This document shows, piece after piece, positions 17,265 to 24,111 of a DNA stretch of 57,362 nt. The notes under the pieces are model-generated. The model was not told the DNA's origin and ran no database searches. It worked only from the letters and a program-made list of their open reading frames with translations. Position 1 is the first letter of the stretch; each line of letters starts with the position of its first letter. Source of the stretch: Paenibacillus bovis (lineage in GTDB: Bacteria > Bacillota > Bacilli > Bacillales > Bacillaceae_C). The translations under genes were made by a program, and so were the position numbers. Where the stretch lies: NCBI GenBank assembly GCA_007679095.1, contig VEFU01000026.1:1-57362 (forward strand), in the 5' to 3' direction.

Positions 17265-17707
17265 TAAGAACACCCACATCCTCCACCGGATCCGCACCCC
17301 CCACTACAAGAAGACCCAGTCTCAAAAAAGGGATTCCCTGTAGGAACTTTTATGTTTTCTGATACAGATTTTCCGATTATCATGCTAACTTCATCCAATA
17401 ATCCCTGTAATTCAGTCTCTGCTTTTCGGAAATTTGCTACATTTTCATCTAGATCCATATCCCGTTTAAGTTGTCTTGTTTTAACCATTATCTCTTTATA
17501 GTCGGGATGATAACGCCCAAATCTTTGGACATCTTCATATAGATCTTTCATTTTTGAAAACTCTGCAATTTTCCTTTTTGTTTCCGGATCATTATATAAT
17601 TTTTTATAATAAAAACGGTACTTTTCAGCAATTTCTGATGTCAGTATCAATTCACCTAACAGTTCCGCTCTATCTAATAATTCTACACTTTCGATTGTAG
17701 CAAGCAT
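17264..17707 (-). CDS. ricF: RicF (YlbF), Y-complex subunit
   Basis: YlbF/RicF joins YmcA (RicA) and YaaT (RicT) in the Y-complex, which guides RNase Y maturation of polycistronic mRNA and affects competence, biofilm and sporulation. The 147-aa protein is mainly helical (about residues 1-115), with a Gly/Cys tail [14 protein letters not shown]. Such cysteines are known to help bind an Fe-S cluster in the complex. ATG at 17707 has GGAGGTGA upstream. It is followed by ylbG with a one-base overlap. Confidence 0.92.
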   Translation of the reverse strand: MLATIESVELLDRAELLGELILTSEIAEKYRFYYKKLYNDPETKRKIAEFSKMKDLYEDVQRFGRYHPDYKEIMVKTRQLKRDMDLDENVANFRKAETELQGLLDEVSMIIGKSVSENIKVPTGNPFFETGSSCSGGCGSGGGCGCS

Positions 17708-17760
17708 TTGCTCACCTCCAATCGTAATTTTACCATGTTTTCATAATGCTTGCACATCTA

Positions 17761-18144
17761 TTAGATAATTGTGACTAAAAATTCCTTACTTACTCCATAC
17801 GACTTATTATTCAAATCTACTAATTCAACTTTTAGTTTATGTGTTCCAGATTTTAATCCTTTTACAACAAAGGCCGCAGTATTATATTCATTGTATAACC
17901 TATTATTAACATATAATAAAACTTTTCCATTATTTTTACTAGCGGTATTAGCGAAGTGTATATCTTTTACATTACACTCCACTAACACATTTCTGCCATG
18001 AACATTGTGCTTAATAATTGCTTGCGAAAAATCTTTCTTTTGTAATTCAGTAGCTTCTACAGTTAAAGCTTCAGGCTCAGGAACTTCTTGTTTACATCCA
18101 CTTAAGAATAATAAAATTATTACGCAATAAAACATCTTGTTCAA
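17761..18144 (-). CDS. Small lipoprotein of unknown function
   Basis: A 127-aa predicted lipoprotein: hydrophobic signal peptide with lipobox L-S-G-C, Cys at residue 17, followed by a beta-rich domain (about 60-127) that looks like a small Ig-like fold (K-V-L-L-Y-V-N-N, G-T-H-K-L-K-V-E-L-V-D). The start is TTG at 18144, eight bases after AAGGAG; a GTG at 18153 sits within the SD. The SD is partly buried in a perfect 14-bp hairpin. It lies between ylbE and ylbF, where B. subtilis has no such gene. No function can be assigned. Confidence 0.75.
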   Translation of the reverse strand: MNKMFYCVIILLFLSGCKQEVPEPEALTVEATELQKKDFSQAIIKHNVHGRNVLVECNVKDIHFANTASKNNGKVLLYVNNRLYNEYNTAAFVVKGLKSGTHKLKVELVDLNNKSYGVSKEFLVTII

Positions 18145-18154
18145 GAAAATCACT

Positions 18155-18186
18155 CCTTAATCATTAGTTTTTACTAATGATTAAGG
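18155..18186 (-). promoter_or_regulatory. Perfect 14-bp hairpin sequestering the lipoprotein SD
   Basis: CCTTAATCATTAGT (18155-18168) and ACTAATGATTAAGG (18173-18186) form an uninterrupted stem with a 4-base loop. In the minus-strand mRNA its 3' arm ends in AAGG, the first bases of the AAGGAG SD of the gene starting at 18144. No T-run follows, so it is not a simple terminator. It could be a translation-control hairpin or a DNA operator. Confidence 0.6.
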
Positions 18187-18207
18187 TTACATGCATTTTC
18201 TATTATT

Positions 18208-18447
18208 TTATTCAGATTGATTCATTGATTGCAGCATACTCATCATCATCGAGGCCATATGTAGGTTATTAGAAAACCTTTGAACTCGATGTGGGATTGT
18301 TTTCTGGAAATAATGTAACGAAGCTATTTCAAACTGCTCCAATAATTCTGGGTGCCTAGCTAACTTCCTATACCAAATTGGTTGTTCTCTAATAAATTGT
18401 TTCAAATCATTTTTAGAATGAATGTATTGCACTATTTCTTGTCTCAA
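18208..18447 (-). CDS. ylbE: YlbE-like protein
   Basis: A 79-aa protein matching the YlbE-like family: I-R-E-Q-P-I-W-Y-R-K-L-A-R, then E-I-A-S-L-H-Y-F-Q-K-T-I-P-H and a Met-rich C-terminus. TTG at 18447 is the likely start because GGAGGGG precedes it and the length then equals B. subtilis YlbE. The longer frame to 18534 overlaps ylbD. It is part of the ylbD-ylbE unit. The function is unknown. Confidence 0.88.
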   Translation of the reverse strand: MRQEIVQYIHSKNDLKQFIREQPIWYRKLARHPELLEQFEIASLHYFQKTIPHRVQRFSNNLHMASMMMSMLQSMNQSE

Positions 18448-18466
18448 AATTTTCCCCTCCAGCTTT

Positions 18467-18886
18467 TTAGTCTTTTCTAAATGCGAAAGGGTGTCTCGCG
18501 CCTTGAGATTGATTTGTATTTTGTTTATTTTCACTTTGGAATTGACCCATTACACCTTGTATAGCACCAATAGCTTCACTTAACTGACCAATATGATATT
18601 GAAGTTGATTTGGATCCATTTTCTTTAACACACCTGTTATTTGGTTAATCCAATTACTATTACCACTGGATTCTTCCGTTGTATCATTACTTTCCGTAGA
18701 TTTACTTTCCGTAGATTGATTCAGTTTATAATTAGACCATTTAGGATCATCTGGACCTAATAAATACCACTCTTCATAGAACTCTTGCCACGTTCCTTCA
18801 CCACTTCGAACTGCTTTTACTAATTCAGGGTGTTCTTTTACAAATAATTTAAATTCTTCAACGGATGGATGTAATTTTTCCGCCAC
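18467..18886 (-). CDS. ylbD: Spore coat-associated protein YlbD
   Basis: A 139-aa protein of the YlbD family, annotated as a putative spore coat protein. The conserved N-terminus is K-L-H-P-S-V-E-E-F-K-L-F-V-K-E-H-P and W-Q-E-F-Y-E-E-W-Y-L-L-G. The middle is Ser/Thr/Asn-rich and the C-terminal part amphipathic and Gln-rich. Several GTG codons lie near the SD GAGGTGA; GTG at 18886 has the best spacing, while 18889 and 18895 are possible. It lies upstream of ylbE in one transcription unit. Confidence 0.82.
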   Translation of the reverse strand: MAEKLHPSVEEFKLFVKEHPELVKAVRSGEGTWQEFYEEWYLLGPDDPKWSNYKLNQSTESKSTESNDTTEESSGNSNWINQITGVLKKMDPNQLQYHIGQLSEAIGAIQGVMGQFQSENKQNTNQSQGARHPFAFRKD

Positions 18887-19001
18887 CACACTCACCTCAA
18901 ATAATTTTCTATTATTATTTAAAGTATGAAAAATTAGGTGGAAATGTGATGTTTACCATCATTCACTTATAAAGCTGTTATTAGTAGTAATCATACTATA
19001 C

Positions 19002-19025
19002 AAAAAAAAGACCATAATTTGGTCT
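19002..19025 (-). terminator. Terminator after ylbC
   Basis: AGACCATAATTTGGTCT forms a short stem followed by eight T on the minus strand. Confidence 0.7.
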
Positions 19026-19031
19026 CCATCA

Positions 19032-20081
19032 CTAATCCTCAATTTCTATAAAGTTTTGTGTATAATTTTTACGATAAACTCCGACACCGAGATGTGTGAA
19101 GTTTTCTGCTAATAAATCTTTCTGATGGGCTTCAGAATTCAACCAACCTTCAATTGCAGCTGGACCATCCATATATTCAGCTGCTATATTCTCTCCAGCA
19201 TTTTTATAACTAATATCATTAGATTCTAAACGGTTAGTTAATGTCCCAAAATCTGGTGAATCATGTGAAAAATAATCATTTTCAAACATGTCCTTACTGT
19301 GTTCATATGCTATTCTTCCCAATTCTTGGTTCCACTGTAATCGTTTAAGCTGATTCCTATCTCTAATTACGTTCGTAATATCAAAGATTTGTTGTTCTAT
19401 TCCTATCTCAATTTCATTCCATTCAATATCACTTATTTCTGGTGGTTCAATTAATTCTCCTCGATACACTAATTCATATGGCCTCATTGCTATCAACGTT
19501 TCTTTATCAAAAAAACGTATACTAGATAAACTACTTGTGTATTTATTTAGTGATAATTGCGCGTATATATCACCTAATTGGACAAGCGGCCGAATATTCA
19601 AATCCTCTTCGGAAAGTTCAAATCGATATGCCCCATCTTCAATAGTAACTAAAATCTCAGCTTCTAAAAATGTAGTACGAAAAATTTCTTCGATTGTTTG
19701 ACCAATACGAAATGGTGCTACATTCAGTTGATTACCAAGTGCATATATAGTTACAATCTTTCCATATTCAACACCTACTTGCATATAAGTACCCGAAAAA
19801 CTTTTATAAATCCACCAATCATAACCGTAGGCGGATGGTTCTTTTCTTTGTGGTTCGCCATACACTTCCGTAAATTCCTTACCTGATTTACCTATATATT
19901 TTGATAAGCCCTCATCTGGTCGTTTCGTAATAGTTGATGTATCCTCTTCTATCGTATAGTCAACCTTAGGAGAACTCAAATTATCTTTTAAGGGTTCATT
20001 TTCATCTCGAATAGAATAACTATATATCATTAATATAAAAATAATAGGCACTAAAATTATAATTCGAATAATGCTGCGCAG
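19032..20081 (-). CDS. ylbC: YlbC: CAP-associated and CAP (SCP) domain protein
   Basis: An exported protein of about 349 aa. One membrane segment at the N-terminus is followed by a CAP-associated domain (about residues 60-200, with G-K-S-G-K-E-F-T-E-V-Y-G-E-P) and a C-terminal CAP/SCP-like domain (about 232-345). The CAP marks are N-x-x-R at the domain start, H-S-x-D-M, H-x-S-P, G-E-N-I-A and W-L-N-S-E-A-H. B. subtilis YlbC is similar. The SD GGGAGGTG lies eight bases before a CTG at 20081, and no ATG, GTG or TTG has better spacing. The upstream ATG codons (20120, 20099) precede or overlap the SD. The start is therefore probably the rare CTG. Confidence 0.85.
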   Translation of the reverse strand: MRSIIRIIILVPIIFILMIYSYSIRDENEPLKDNLSSPKVDYTIEEDTSTITKRPDEGLSKYIGKSGKEFTEVYGEPQRKEPSAYGYDWWIYKSFSGTYMQVGVEYGKIVTIYALGNQLNVAPFRIGQTIEEIFRTTFLEAEILVTIEDGAYRFELSEEDLNIRPLVQLGDIYAQLSLNKYTSSLSSIRFFDKETLIAMRPYELVYRGELIEPPEISDIEWNEIEIGIEQQIFDITNVIRDRNQLKRLQWNQELGRIAYEHSKDMFENDYFSHDSPDFGTLTNRLESNDISYKNAGENIAAEYMDGPAAIEGWLNSEAHQKDLLAENFTHLGVGVYRKNYTQNFIEIED

Positions 20082-20334
20082 AATTATCACCTCCCACATG
20101 AAATAGCAATAAATCATCATATATTAGAACTTTAGTAGGATATATCAATTAATTTATGATTATTATAACATCAACATACTAAGTTCGATAATAGAAAGTA
20201 TTGTAAACGTTAATATTTCCGGATAATAAAATTGCTCCTCATGAAAGCTAATAAATAATATGGTCCAATCAATCGTCTTCAAACTTTATTTATTGATAAA
20301 TAATGGCAAAACCAGTACTCTTATCGTCAATTCA

Positions 20335-20363
20335 TTGCAACAATATCAACTTTCGACTATTAT
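20335..20363 (+). promoter_or_regulatory. Sigma-A promoter of the yugN-like gene
   Basis: TTGCAA (20335-20340), a 17-base spacer and TATTAT (20358-20363) fit a vegetative promoter. Confidence 0.6.
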
Positions 20364-20397
20364 AAAATGGAGTAATTTTATTCATTATAGATATTAG

Positions 20398-20409
20398 GTC
20401 AAATTTGAC
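20398..20409. promoter_or_regulatory. 12-bp perfect palindrome GTCAAATTTGAC
   Basis: The palindrome lies between the predicted transcription start and the SD of the yugN-like gene, a position suited to an operator. No matching regulator is recognised. Confidence 0.4.
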
Positions 20410-20432
20410 ATCAACAATTGGAGGGAAAACTA

Positions 20433-20792
20433 ATGAAATTTGAAAATAGTGGTATTGAATCCATTAAAGTTGATCTTAATAATTTAGATGTAGTTATGGA
20501 TCAAAACGGTATGGTTAGAGCAGGTCAATGGGATTATGAACGTGTTACATACGATCATAAATTTCAAATTAAGGAAGGTACATACTATCTACGCGTTCAA
20601 GGTTATGCAATTGAAGGTGACGTAGGAGCACACGATGCAGTGATTCAATTAATGCAGCCAATTTTAGGTAAGCATTATTATCCACATGGCGTTGAATATG
20701 GAGAAGACGAGTATTTTCCAGAGCATCTAGTAAAACAATGCAAGCAAATCCTTGAGAAAATTAATAAAGAACTAGCAATATTTGCTGAATAA
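20433..20792 (+). CDS. yugN: YugN-like family protein
   Basis: A 119-aa cytosolic protein of the YugN-like family, with V-R-A-G-Q-W-D-Y-E-R-V-T-Y-D, the Y-Y-L-R-V-Q-G-Y-A-I-E-G-D-V-G block and the strongly conserved L-G-K-H-Y-Y-P-H-G-V-E-Y-G-E. ATG at 20433 follows GGAGGG; the upstream in-frame ATG at 20418 lies before the SD. It is a single-gene unit with its own promoter and terminator. The function is unknown. The locus differs from B. subtilis, where yugN is elsewhere. Confidence 0.88.
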   Translation: MKFENSGIESIKVDLNNLDVVMDQNGMVRAGQWDYERVTYDHKFQIKEGTYYLRVQGYAIEGDVGAHDAVIQLMQPILGKHYYPHGVEYGEDEYFPEHLVKQCKQILEKINKELAIFAE

Positions 20793-20800
20793 ATTTACTA

Positions 20801-20834
20801 AAAAGAACATGGACAATGAAACCATGTTCTTTTT
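20801..20834 (+). terminator. Terminator of the yugN-like gene
   Basis: AAGAACATGG pairs with CCATGTTCTT, followed by a T-run. Confidence 0.85.
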
Positions 20835-20907
20835 CCTTTACTAGCTTATTATTAATAATAATACGCAATAACACTGCAATTATTAACCATGTTTATAAAA
20901 TTAACAA

Positions 20908-20936
20908 AAGCTGCCGGATACTAGACCCAAGCAGCT
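20908..20936 (-). terminator. Probable terminator after ctaM
   Basis: AGCTGC pairs with GCAGCT, followed by TTTTG on the minus strand. It is 18 bases after the ctaM stop. Confidence 0.6.
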
Positions 20937-20953
20937 ACTATTAAACACTTATG

Positions 20954-21415
20954 TTAAAGCCCAAGAATTGCCTTGATCATGGAAGTAGTCGTACCACCTT
21001 CATAGATGATATAAAGTAATAAGTAAACGACAACACCAGTTATGGCAGTTAAAAACCACACAATACTTGTAATCGGTCCAAGCTTGCGATGAAATGTAAG
21101 CTTATTTTTATAACCTGTAACAAGTGAAATAATTCCTAGTACGGCTCCTATAGTTGCAAGCGTAATATGGAATATTAAGAATATAGTGTAGTATATTTTA
21201 TACTCATCTGGTCCTCCAAATGAAGTATTTCCAACAAAAATGGTTCTACTAGAATAAATGATGAAAAATACTACTGCAAATATAGCAGCGCCTGTCATCA
21301 CTTTTTTATGACCATCAATATCCCTTTTTCTAATCTTTCCCCATCCAATAGCAACGAGGATAGCACTTATTATAATACACAATGTACTTAATGTTGGTAA
21401 TAATGGAACCGACAT
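20954..21415 (-). CDS. ctaM: DUF420 membrane protein, CtaM/YozB-type oxidase assembly factor
   Basis: A 153-aa protein with about five membrane segments. It is a DUF420 protein like B. subtilis YozB and S. aureus CtaM, which is needed for maturation of aa3-type oxidase. Family marks are the D-G-H-K-K-V-M-T block after the first segment (around residue 35), H-I-T-L-A-T-I-G-A-V-L-G, and L-T-F-H-R-K-L-G-P. The conserved histidines could bind metal. It follows ctaG by 44 bases, so the pair is probably one unit, and its place by the cta genes supports an assembly role. The name is by family and context. Confidence 0.82.
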   Translation of the reverse strand: MSVPLLPTLSTLCIIISAILVAIGWGKIRKRDIDGHKKVMTGAAIFAVVFFIIYSSRTIFVGNTSFGGPDEYKIYYTIFLIFHITLATIGAVLGIISLVTGYKNKLTFHRKLGPITSIVWFLTAITGVVVYLLLYIIYEGGTTTSMIKAILGL

Positions 21416-21459
21416 AGGCTTCTATCTTCCCCTTGTAACATTCTTTTTCTGTATATTTT

Positions 21460-22371
21460 TTACTCTGCTGGTTGAGTTCTTGGTTCTAATAATGCTGCCT
21501 CGTTTATTTTATCTCCTTCTTCTTGTTCCTTTTTGTACCACTCAAAGAAGATCTTAATTAACATTGTTCCTAAAATAATCTCTTGCATTATTTTCATAAT
21601 TACTCCACCAAGCTGTTGATCCTCTAATGGTTTCATATTGACGAATAATTCTGGTCCGCTTATCGATAGATTAGTCAATAATGTTCCCGGTACACAAAGT
21701 TCCATCGCCTTCATCCACATTTCACCGTCTGTATATGTACCATACATAGCTGCTGGTGCGAAGATGATCAACCCACAAGCTGGTGTTAATAATACACTAT
21801 CACCAATTAAATAAGCTAATTTCTTCAAACCATGTAGTTGGTGATGTCCCTCTAATTTATTTACTAATGGCCACCATTGTAAAATAGCAAATATAAAGAG
21901 AACTACAGTATATAATGCATGAATAAAAATATTCATCTTCACTGCATCCATAATTAATGGTATATGGTAAACGGAGAATAAGCCATTAAACATTATTATT
22001 GCAATTAATGGTTTAGTAAGGAATTTAAAAACTGGTTCGATTACTCGAATACCTACTATCTTTCTCCAAACCCAGTTAGGAATACCCATAATGACAAGTA
22101 TAGGTATAACTAAATATAAAATTGCCATTTGTACCATATGGAACGTAAACATGATATGAGCCATTAAATCGACAGGAGATCCTTTTGTTGCATATAACAA
22201 TACCATTGCAATAACAAAAAGAATTGCTTCACTCTTCTTTAATGGTTCACTTTCTGAATATTTATGGCGATTTTTCACAGTGATATAAAAATACCCAGCT
22301 ATAATAAGCACGACAAAAATGAAAAAATATGGACTCCATAATGCACGAAATCCAAAAATACTTAAAGGCAT
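21460..22371 (-). CDS. ctaG: Cytochrome c oxidase assembly factor CtaG
   Basis: A 303-aa polytopic membrane protein with about seven segments, of the Bacillus CtaG (caa3_CtaG) family, required for active caa3 oxidase. Conserved histidines occur in H-I-M-F-T-F-H-M-V-Q-M (about residues 76-86) and Y-H-I-P-L. It is unrelated to proteobacterial CtaG (Cox11). ATG at 22371 is chosen because GAGGTGA ends five bases before; a GTG at 22380 overlaps the SD. In B. subtilis ctaG directly follows ctaF; here about 770 bases of repeats intervene, so it needs its own promoter or read-through. Confidence 0.92.
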   Translation of the reverse strand: MPLSIFGFRALWSPYFFIFVVLIIAGYFYITVKNRHKYSESEPLKKSEAILFVIAMVLLYATKGSPVDLMAHIMFTFHMVQMAILYLVIPILVIMGIPNWVWRKIVGIRVIEPVFKFLTKPLIAIIMFNGLFSVYHIPLIMDAVKMNIFIHALYTVVLFIFAILQWWPLVNKLEGHHQLHGLKKLAYLIGDSVLLTPACGLIIFAPAAMYGTYTDGEMWMKAMELCVPGTLLTNLSISGPELFVNMKPLEDQQLGGVIMKIMQEIILGTMLIKIFFEWYKKEQEEGDKINEAALLEPRTQPAE

Positions 22372-22488
22372 TACCTTCACCTCTTTACTAGGTTTCTTCC
22401 CTAACCTCTATTATACTTTTCCCACCCCCCCACTTCAACAAAACCAAATGACAAGTTCATGACAAAACTAAAAGCGACAGCGACTGTT

Positions 22489-22603
22489 TATCGACGTAAA
22501 AACTTCAGGGCCTTTGACTGAGATAAAGGAAACACGGTAAGCCGCTAGGCGAACCGATGTTGACTTATCGGAGGGAAAAGGACAAGAAGTTTTCTAGTCG
22601 ATA
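22489..22603 (+). repeat. Structured intergenic repeat, copy 2
   Basis: Arms TATCGAC/GTCGATA, AAAACTTC/GAAGTTTT and CCTTT/AAAGG enclose the fixed core with GATAA/TTATC and CGGT/ACCG; a further GCC/GGC pair lies inside the apical stem. It is nearly identical to copy 4 (22791-22905) and clearly different in arm sequence from copies 1 and 3. Confidence 0.88.
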
Positions 22604-22643
22604 GGAGCTGGAGCTAGACAACGAAAAGTGGAAACGCCTGGTT

Positions 22644-22749
22644 AGCGACGTACGGATTTCTAAGAGCCCTGACGAGATAAAGGAAACACGGCGAGGAACG
22701 AGTCGATGTTGACTTATCGTAGGAAGGGATCTGAAATCCGCTAGTCGCT
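22644..22749 (+). repeat. Structured intergenic repeat, copy 3
   Basis: Arms AGCGAC/GTCGCT, CGGATTTC/GAAATCCG and CCCT/AGGG enclose the same core, with GATAA/TTATC and CGGC/GTCG (one G-U pair if RNA). It sits between copies 2 and 4 in the same orientation, joined by GCTAGACAA/GAAAAGYGGA-type linkers. Confidence 0.88.
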
Positions 22750-22790
22750 AGGCGTTGGAACTAGACAAAGAAAAGCGGACAGCGACTGTT

Positions 22791-22905
22791 TATCGACGTA
22801 AAAACTTCAGGGCCTTTGACTGAGATAAAGGAAACACGGTAAGCCGCTAGGCGAACCGATGTTGACTTATCGGTGGGGGAAGGACAAGAAGTTTTCTAGT
22901 CGATA
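22791..22905 (+). repeat. Structured intergenic repeat, copy 4
   Basis: Nearly a duplicate of copy 2, differing mainly in the GGAGGGA versus GGTGGGG stretch after the core. The copy 2/copy 4 similarity extends into the flanks on both sides, which points to duplication of a larger unit around copy 3. Confidence 0.88.
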
Positions 22906-23006
22906 GGAGCTAGAGCTAGACAAAGAAAAGTGGAAACGCCTGGTCAGCGACGTGGGCATACAGGAGGTAGGTTACGTCAACGTTGTGACGTACAGGATGT
23001 ACTAAT

Positions 23007-23043
23007 GCAGGCGAAGCGACAGGATGTCGCAGCTTAAGCCTGC
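23007..23043 (+). repeat. GCAGGCGAAGCGAC hairpin module, copy 1
   Basis: GCAGGC..GCGAC pairs with GTCGC..GCCTGC. The 14-base left arm recurs exactly at 47139-47152, where the hairpin is perfect. It is another dispersed noncoding element. Confidence 0.65.
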
Positions 23044-23102
23044 ACAGGACATGCCGGTTTTAGTCGACGCACCACTCTCTAAGGTCCCACAATGGAAATG
23101 AA

Positions 23103-23136
23103 CAAAAAAATATAGGGCTCCACTAACGGAAGCCCC
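23103..23136 (-). terminator. Terminator after ctaF
   Basis: GGGCTTCCG/TGGAGCCC-type stem on the minus strand followed by TATATTTTTTT. It closes the ctaCDEF unit. Confidence 0.8.
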
Positions 23137-23146
23137 ATACTATTAA

Positions 23147-23476
23147 TTACCACCAAACAATTGTTAGAAAACCAAGTAGGATGGAAAAGCCGATTATAGC
23201 TCCACCATATAAAAACAATTGTGGTGCTTCATGCCCTTTATTTCCCATGTGCATGAAGTAATATAATTGAAAAATAACTTGAACAACTGCTAGTAGTAGT
23301 ATTACTGGTACTACAAACCATTTATCAAAGCCTGCATACACTGCACCAAATGCTACTAGCGTTAAGAAGATGGAAATTGCGAAAGAAATTACTTGGTGAC
23401 GCATTTCCTCTGCATTTCTTCTACGACGATATTCATATTCTACATTAGGATTGTTAGAATTTAAGTTGTTTGCCAT
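23147..23476 (-). CDS. ctaF: Cytochrome c oxidase subunit IV (CtaF)
   Basis: A 109-aa small subunit of caa3 oxidase with three membrane segments (about 28-48, 54-76 and 86-107) and a charged N-terminus. It contains the subunit IV signature Q-L-Y-Y-F-M-H-M-G. ATG at 23476 is chosen because the product then starts M-A-N-N and lies two bases after the ctaE stop. The longer frame to 23527 overlaps ctaE. It is the last gene before the terminator. Confidence 0.93.
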   Translation of the reverse strand: MANNLNSNNPNVEYEYRRRRNAEEMRHQVISFAISIFLTLVAFGAVYAGFDKWFVVPVILLLAVVQVIFQLYYFMHMGNKGHEAPQLFLYGGAIIGFSILLGFLTIVWW

Positions 23477-23478
23477 CT

Positions 23479-24111
23479 TTATCCCACCATCCCCATTAAA
23501 TATACTACAGTGAAGATAAATACCCATACAACATCAATAAAGTGCCAATAGATACTAGCTACATAGAACTTTGGAGCATTATATAGGCTTAATCCTCTCT
23601 TCGCATTTCTTACCATTAGAGCGATAATCCACCCAAGTCCAAACACTACGTGTGCACCGTGGAATCCGACTAACGTATAAAATGCAGAACTAAAAGCACT
23701 TGTTGTAAATCCAAATCCATATTCATGTGTATAATGATAAAACTCATAAATTTCTAATCCAAGGAAGCCCAAGCCTAATAATACAGTAATTAACAACCAA
23801 GCTTGCATCTTCTTGAAGTGGTAATTCTTCATATGATATATCGCATACACACTTGTAATGGAACTTGTCAGTAATAGCATTGTCATTAGAAATGCTAATG
23901 GTAATTCAAATAAATCCTTAGCTAATACATCAGTTGCAGGATTTGGTACTTTATCCTTTAATGCAAGATATGTTGCAAACAAGGAAGCGAAAAGTACTGT
24001 TTCGCCACCTAGAAACAACCAGAATCCTAAAAACTTATTTTTTCCCTCTAATGTTGCTCTTTCGGGTGATTCAGGCCATGTTTTTGGTGTATAAGGTTGT
24101 TCAACATGCAT
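23479..24111 (-). CDS. ctaE: Cytochrome c oxidase subunit III (CtaE)
   Basis: A 210-aa polytopic subunit III. Five membrane segments are recognisable, with the conserved F-H-G-A-H-V segment near 150-155, a glutamate-containing E-I-Y-E-F-Y block and W-H-F-I-D-V-V-W near the C-terminus. It stabilises subunit I; it binds no metal. Its ATG overlaps the ctaD stop by one base (TAATG). Confidence 0.96.
   Translation of the reverse strand: MHVEQPYTPKTWPESPERATLEGKNKFLGFWLFLGGETVLFASLFATYLALKDKVPNPATDVLAKDLFELPLAFLMTMLLLTSSITSVYAIYHMKNYHFKKMQAWLLITVLLGLGFLGLEIYEFYHYTHEYGFGFTTSAFSSAFYTLVGFHGAHVVFGLGWIIALMVRNAKRGLSLYNAPKFYVASIYWHFIDVVWVFIFTVVYLMGMVG

Larger units (their letters stand above)
20082..20432. 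other. Divergent intergenic region ylbC / yugN
   Basis: No gene is seen. It contains the yugN promoter (20335-20363), a 12-bp palindrome (20398-20409) and AT-rich sequence upstream of ylbC in which I cannot identify a promoter with confidence. Confidence 0.6.
22372..23146. other. Repeat-rich gap between ctaF and ctaG
   Basis: There is no gene. From right to left it holds the ctaF terminator, a mosaic with hairpins ACGTCA/TGACGT and GCAGGC/GCCTGC (22970-23045), three tandem structured repeats (22489-22905), and a C-rich pyrimidine stretch just before ctaG (22420-22434). Confidence 0.8.

Noticed and set aside
22489-22905. CRISPR array
   Set aside because: Repeat units exceed 100 bases, are palindromic with variable arms, and there are no uniform spacers or cas genes.
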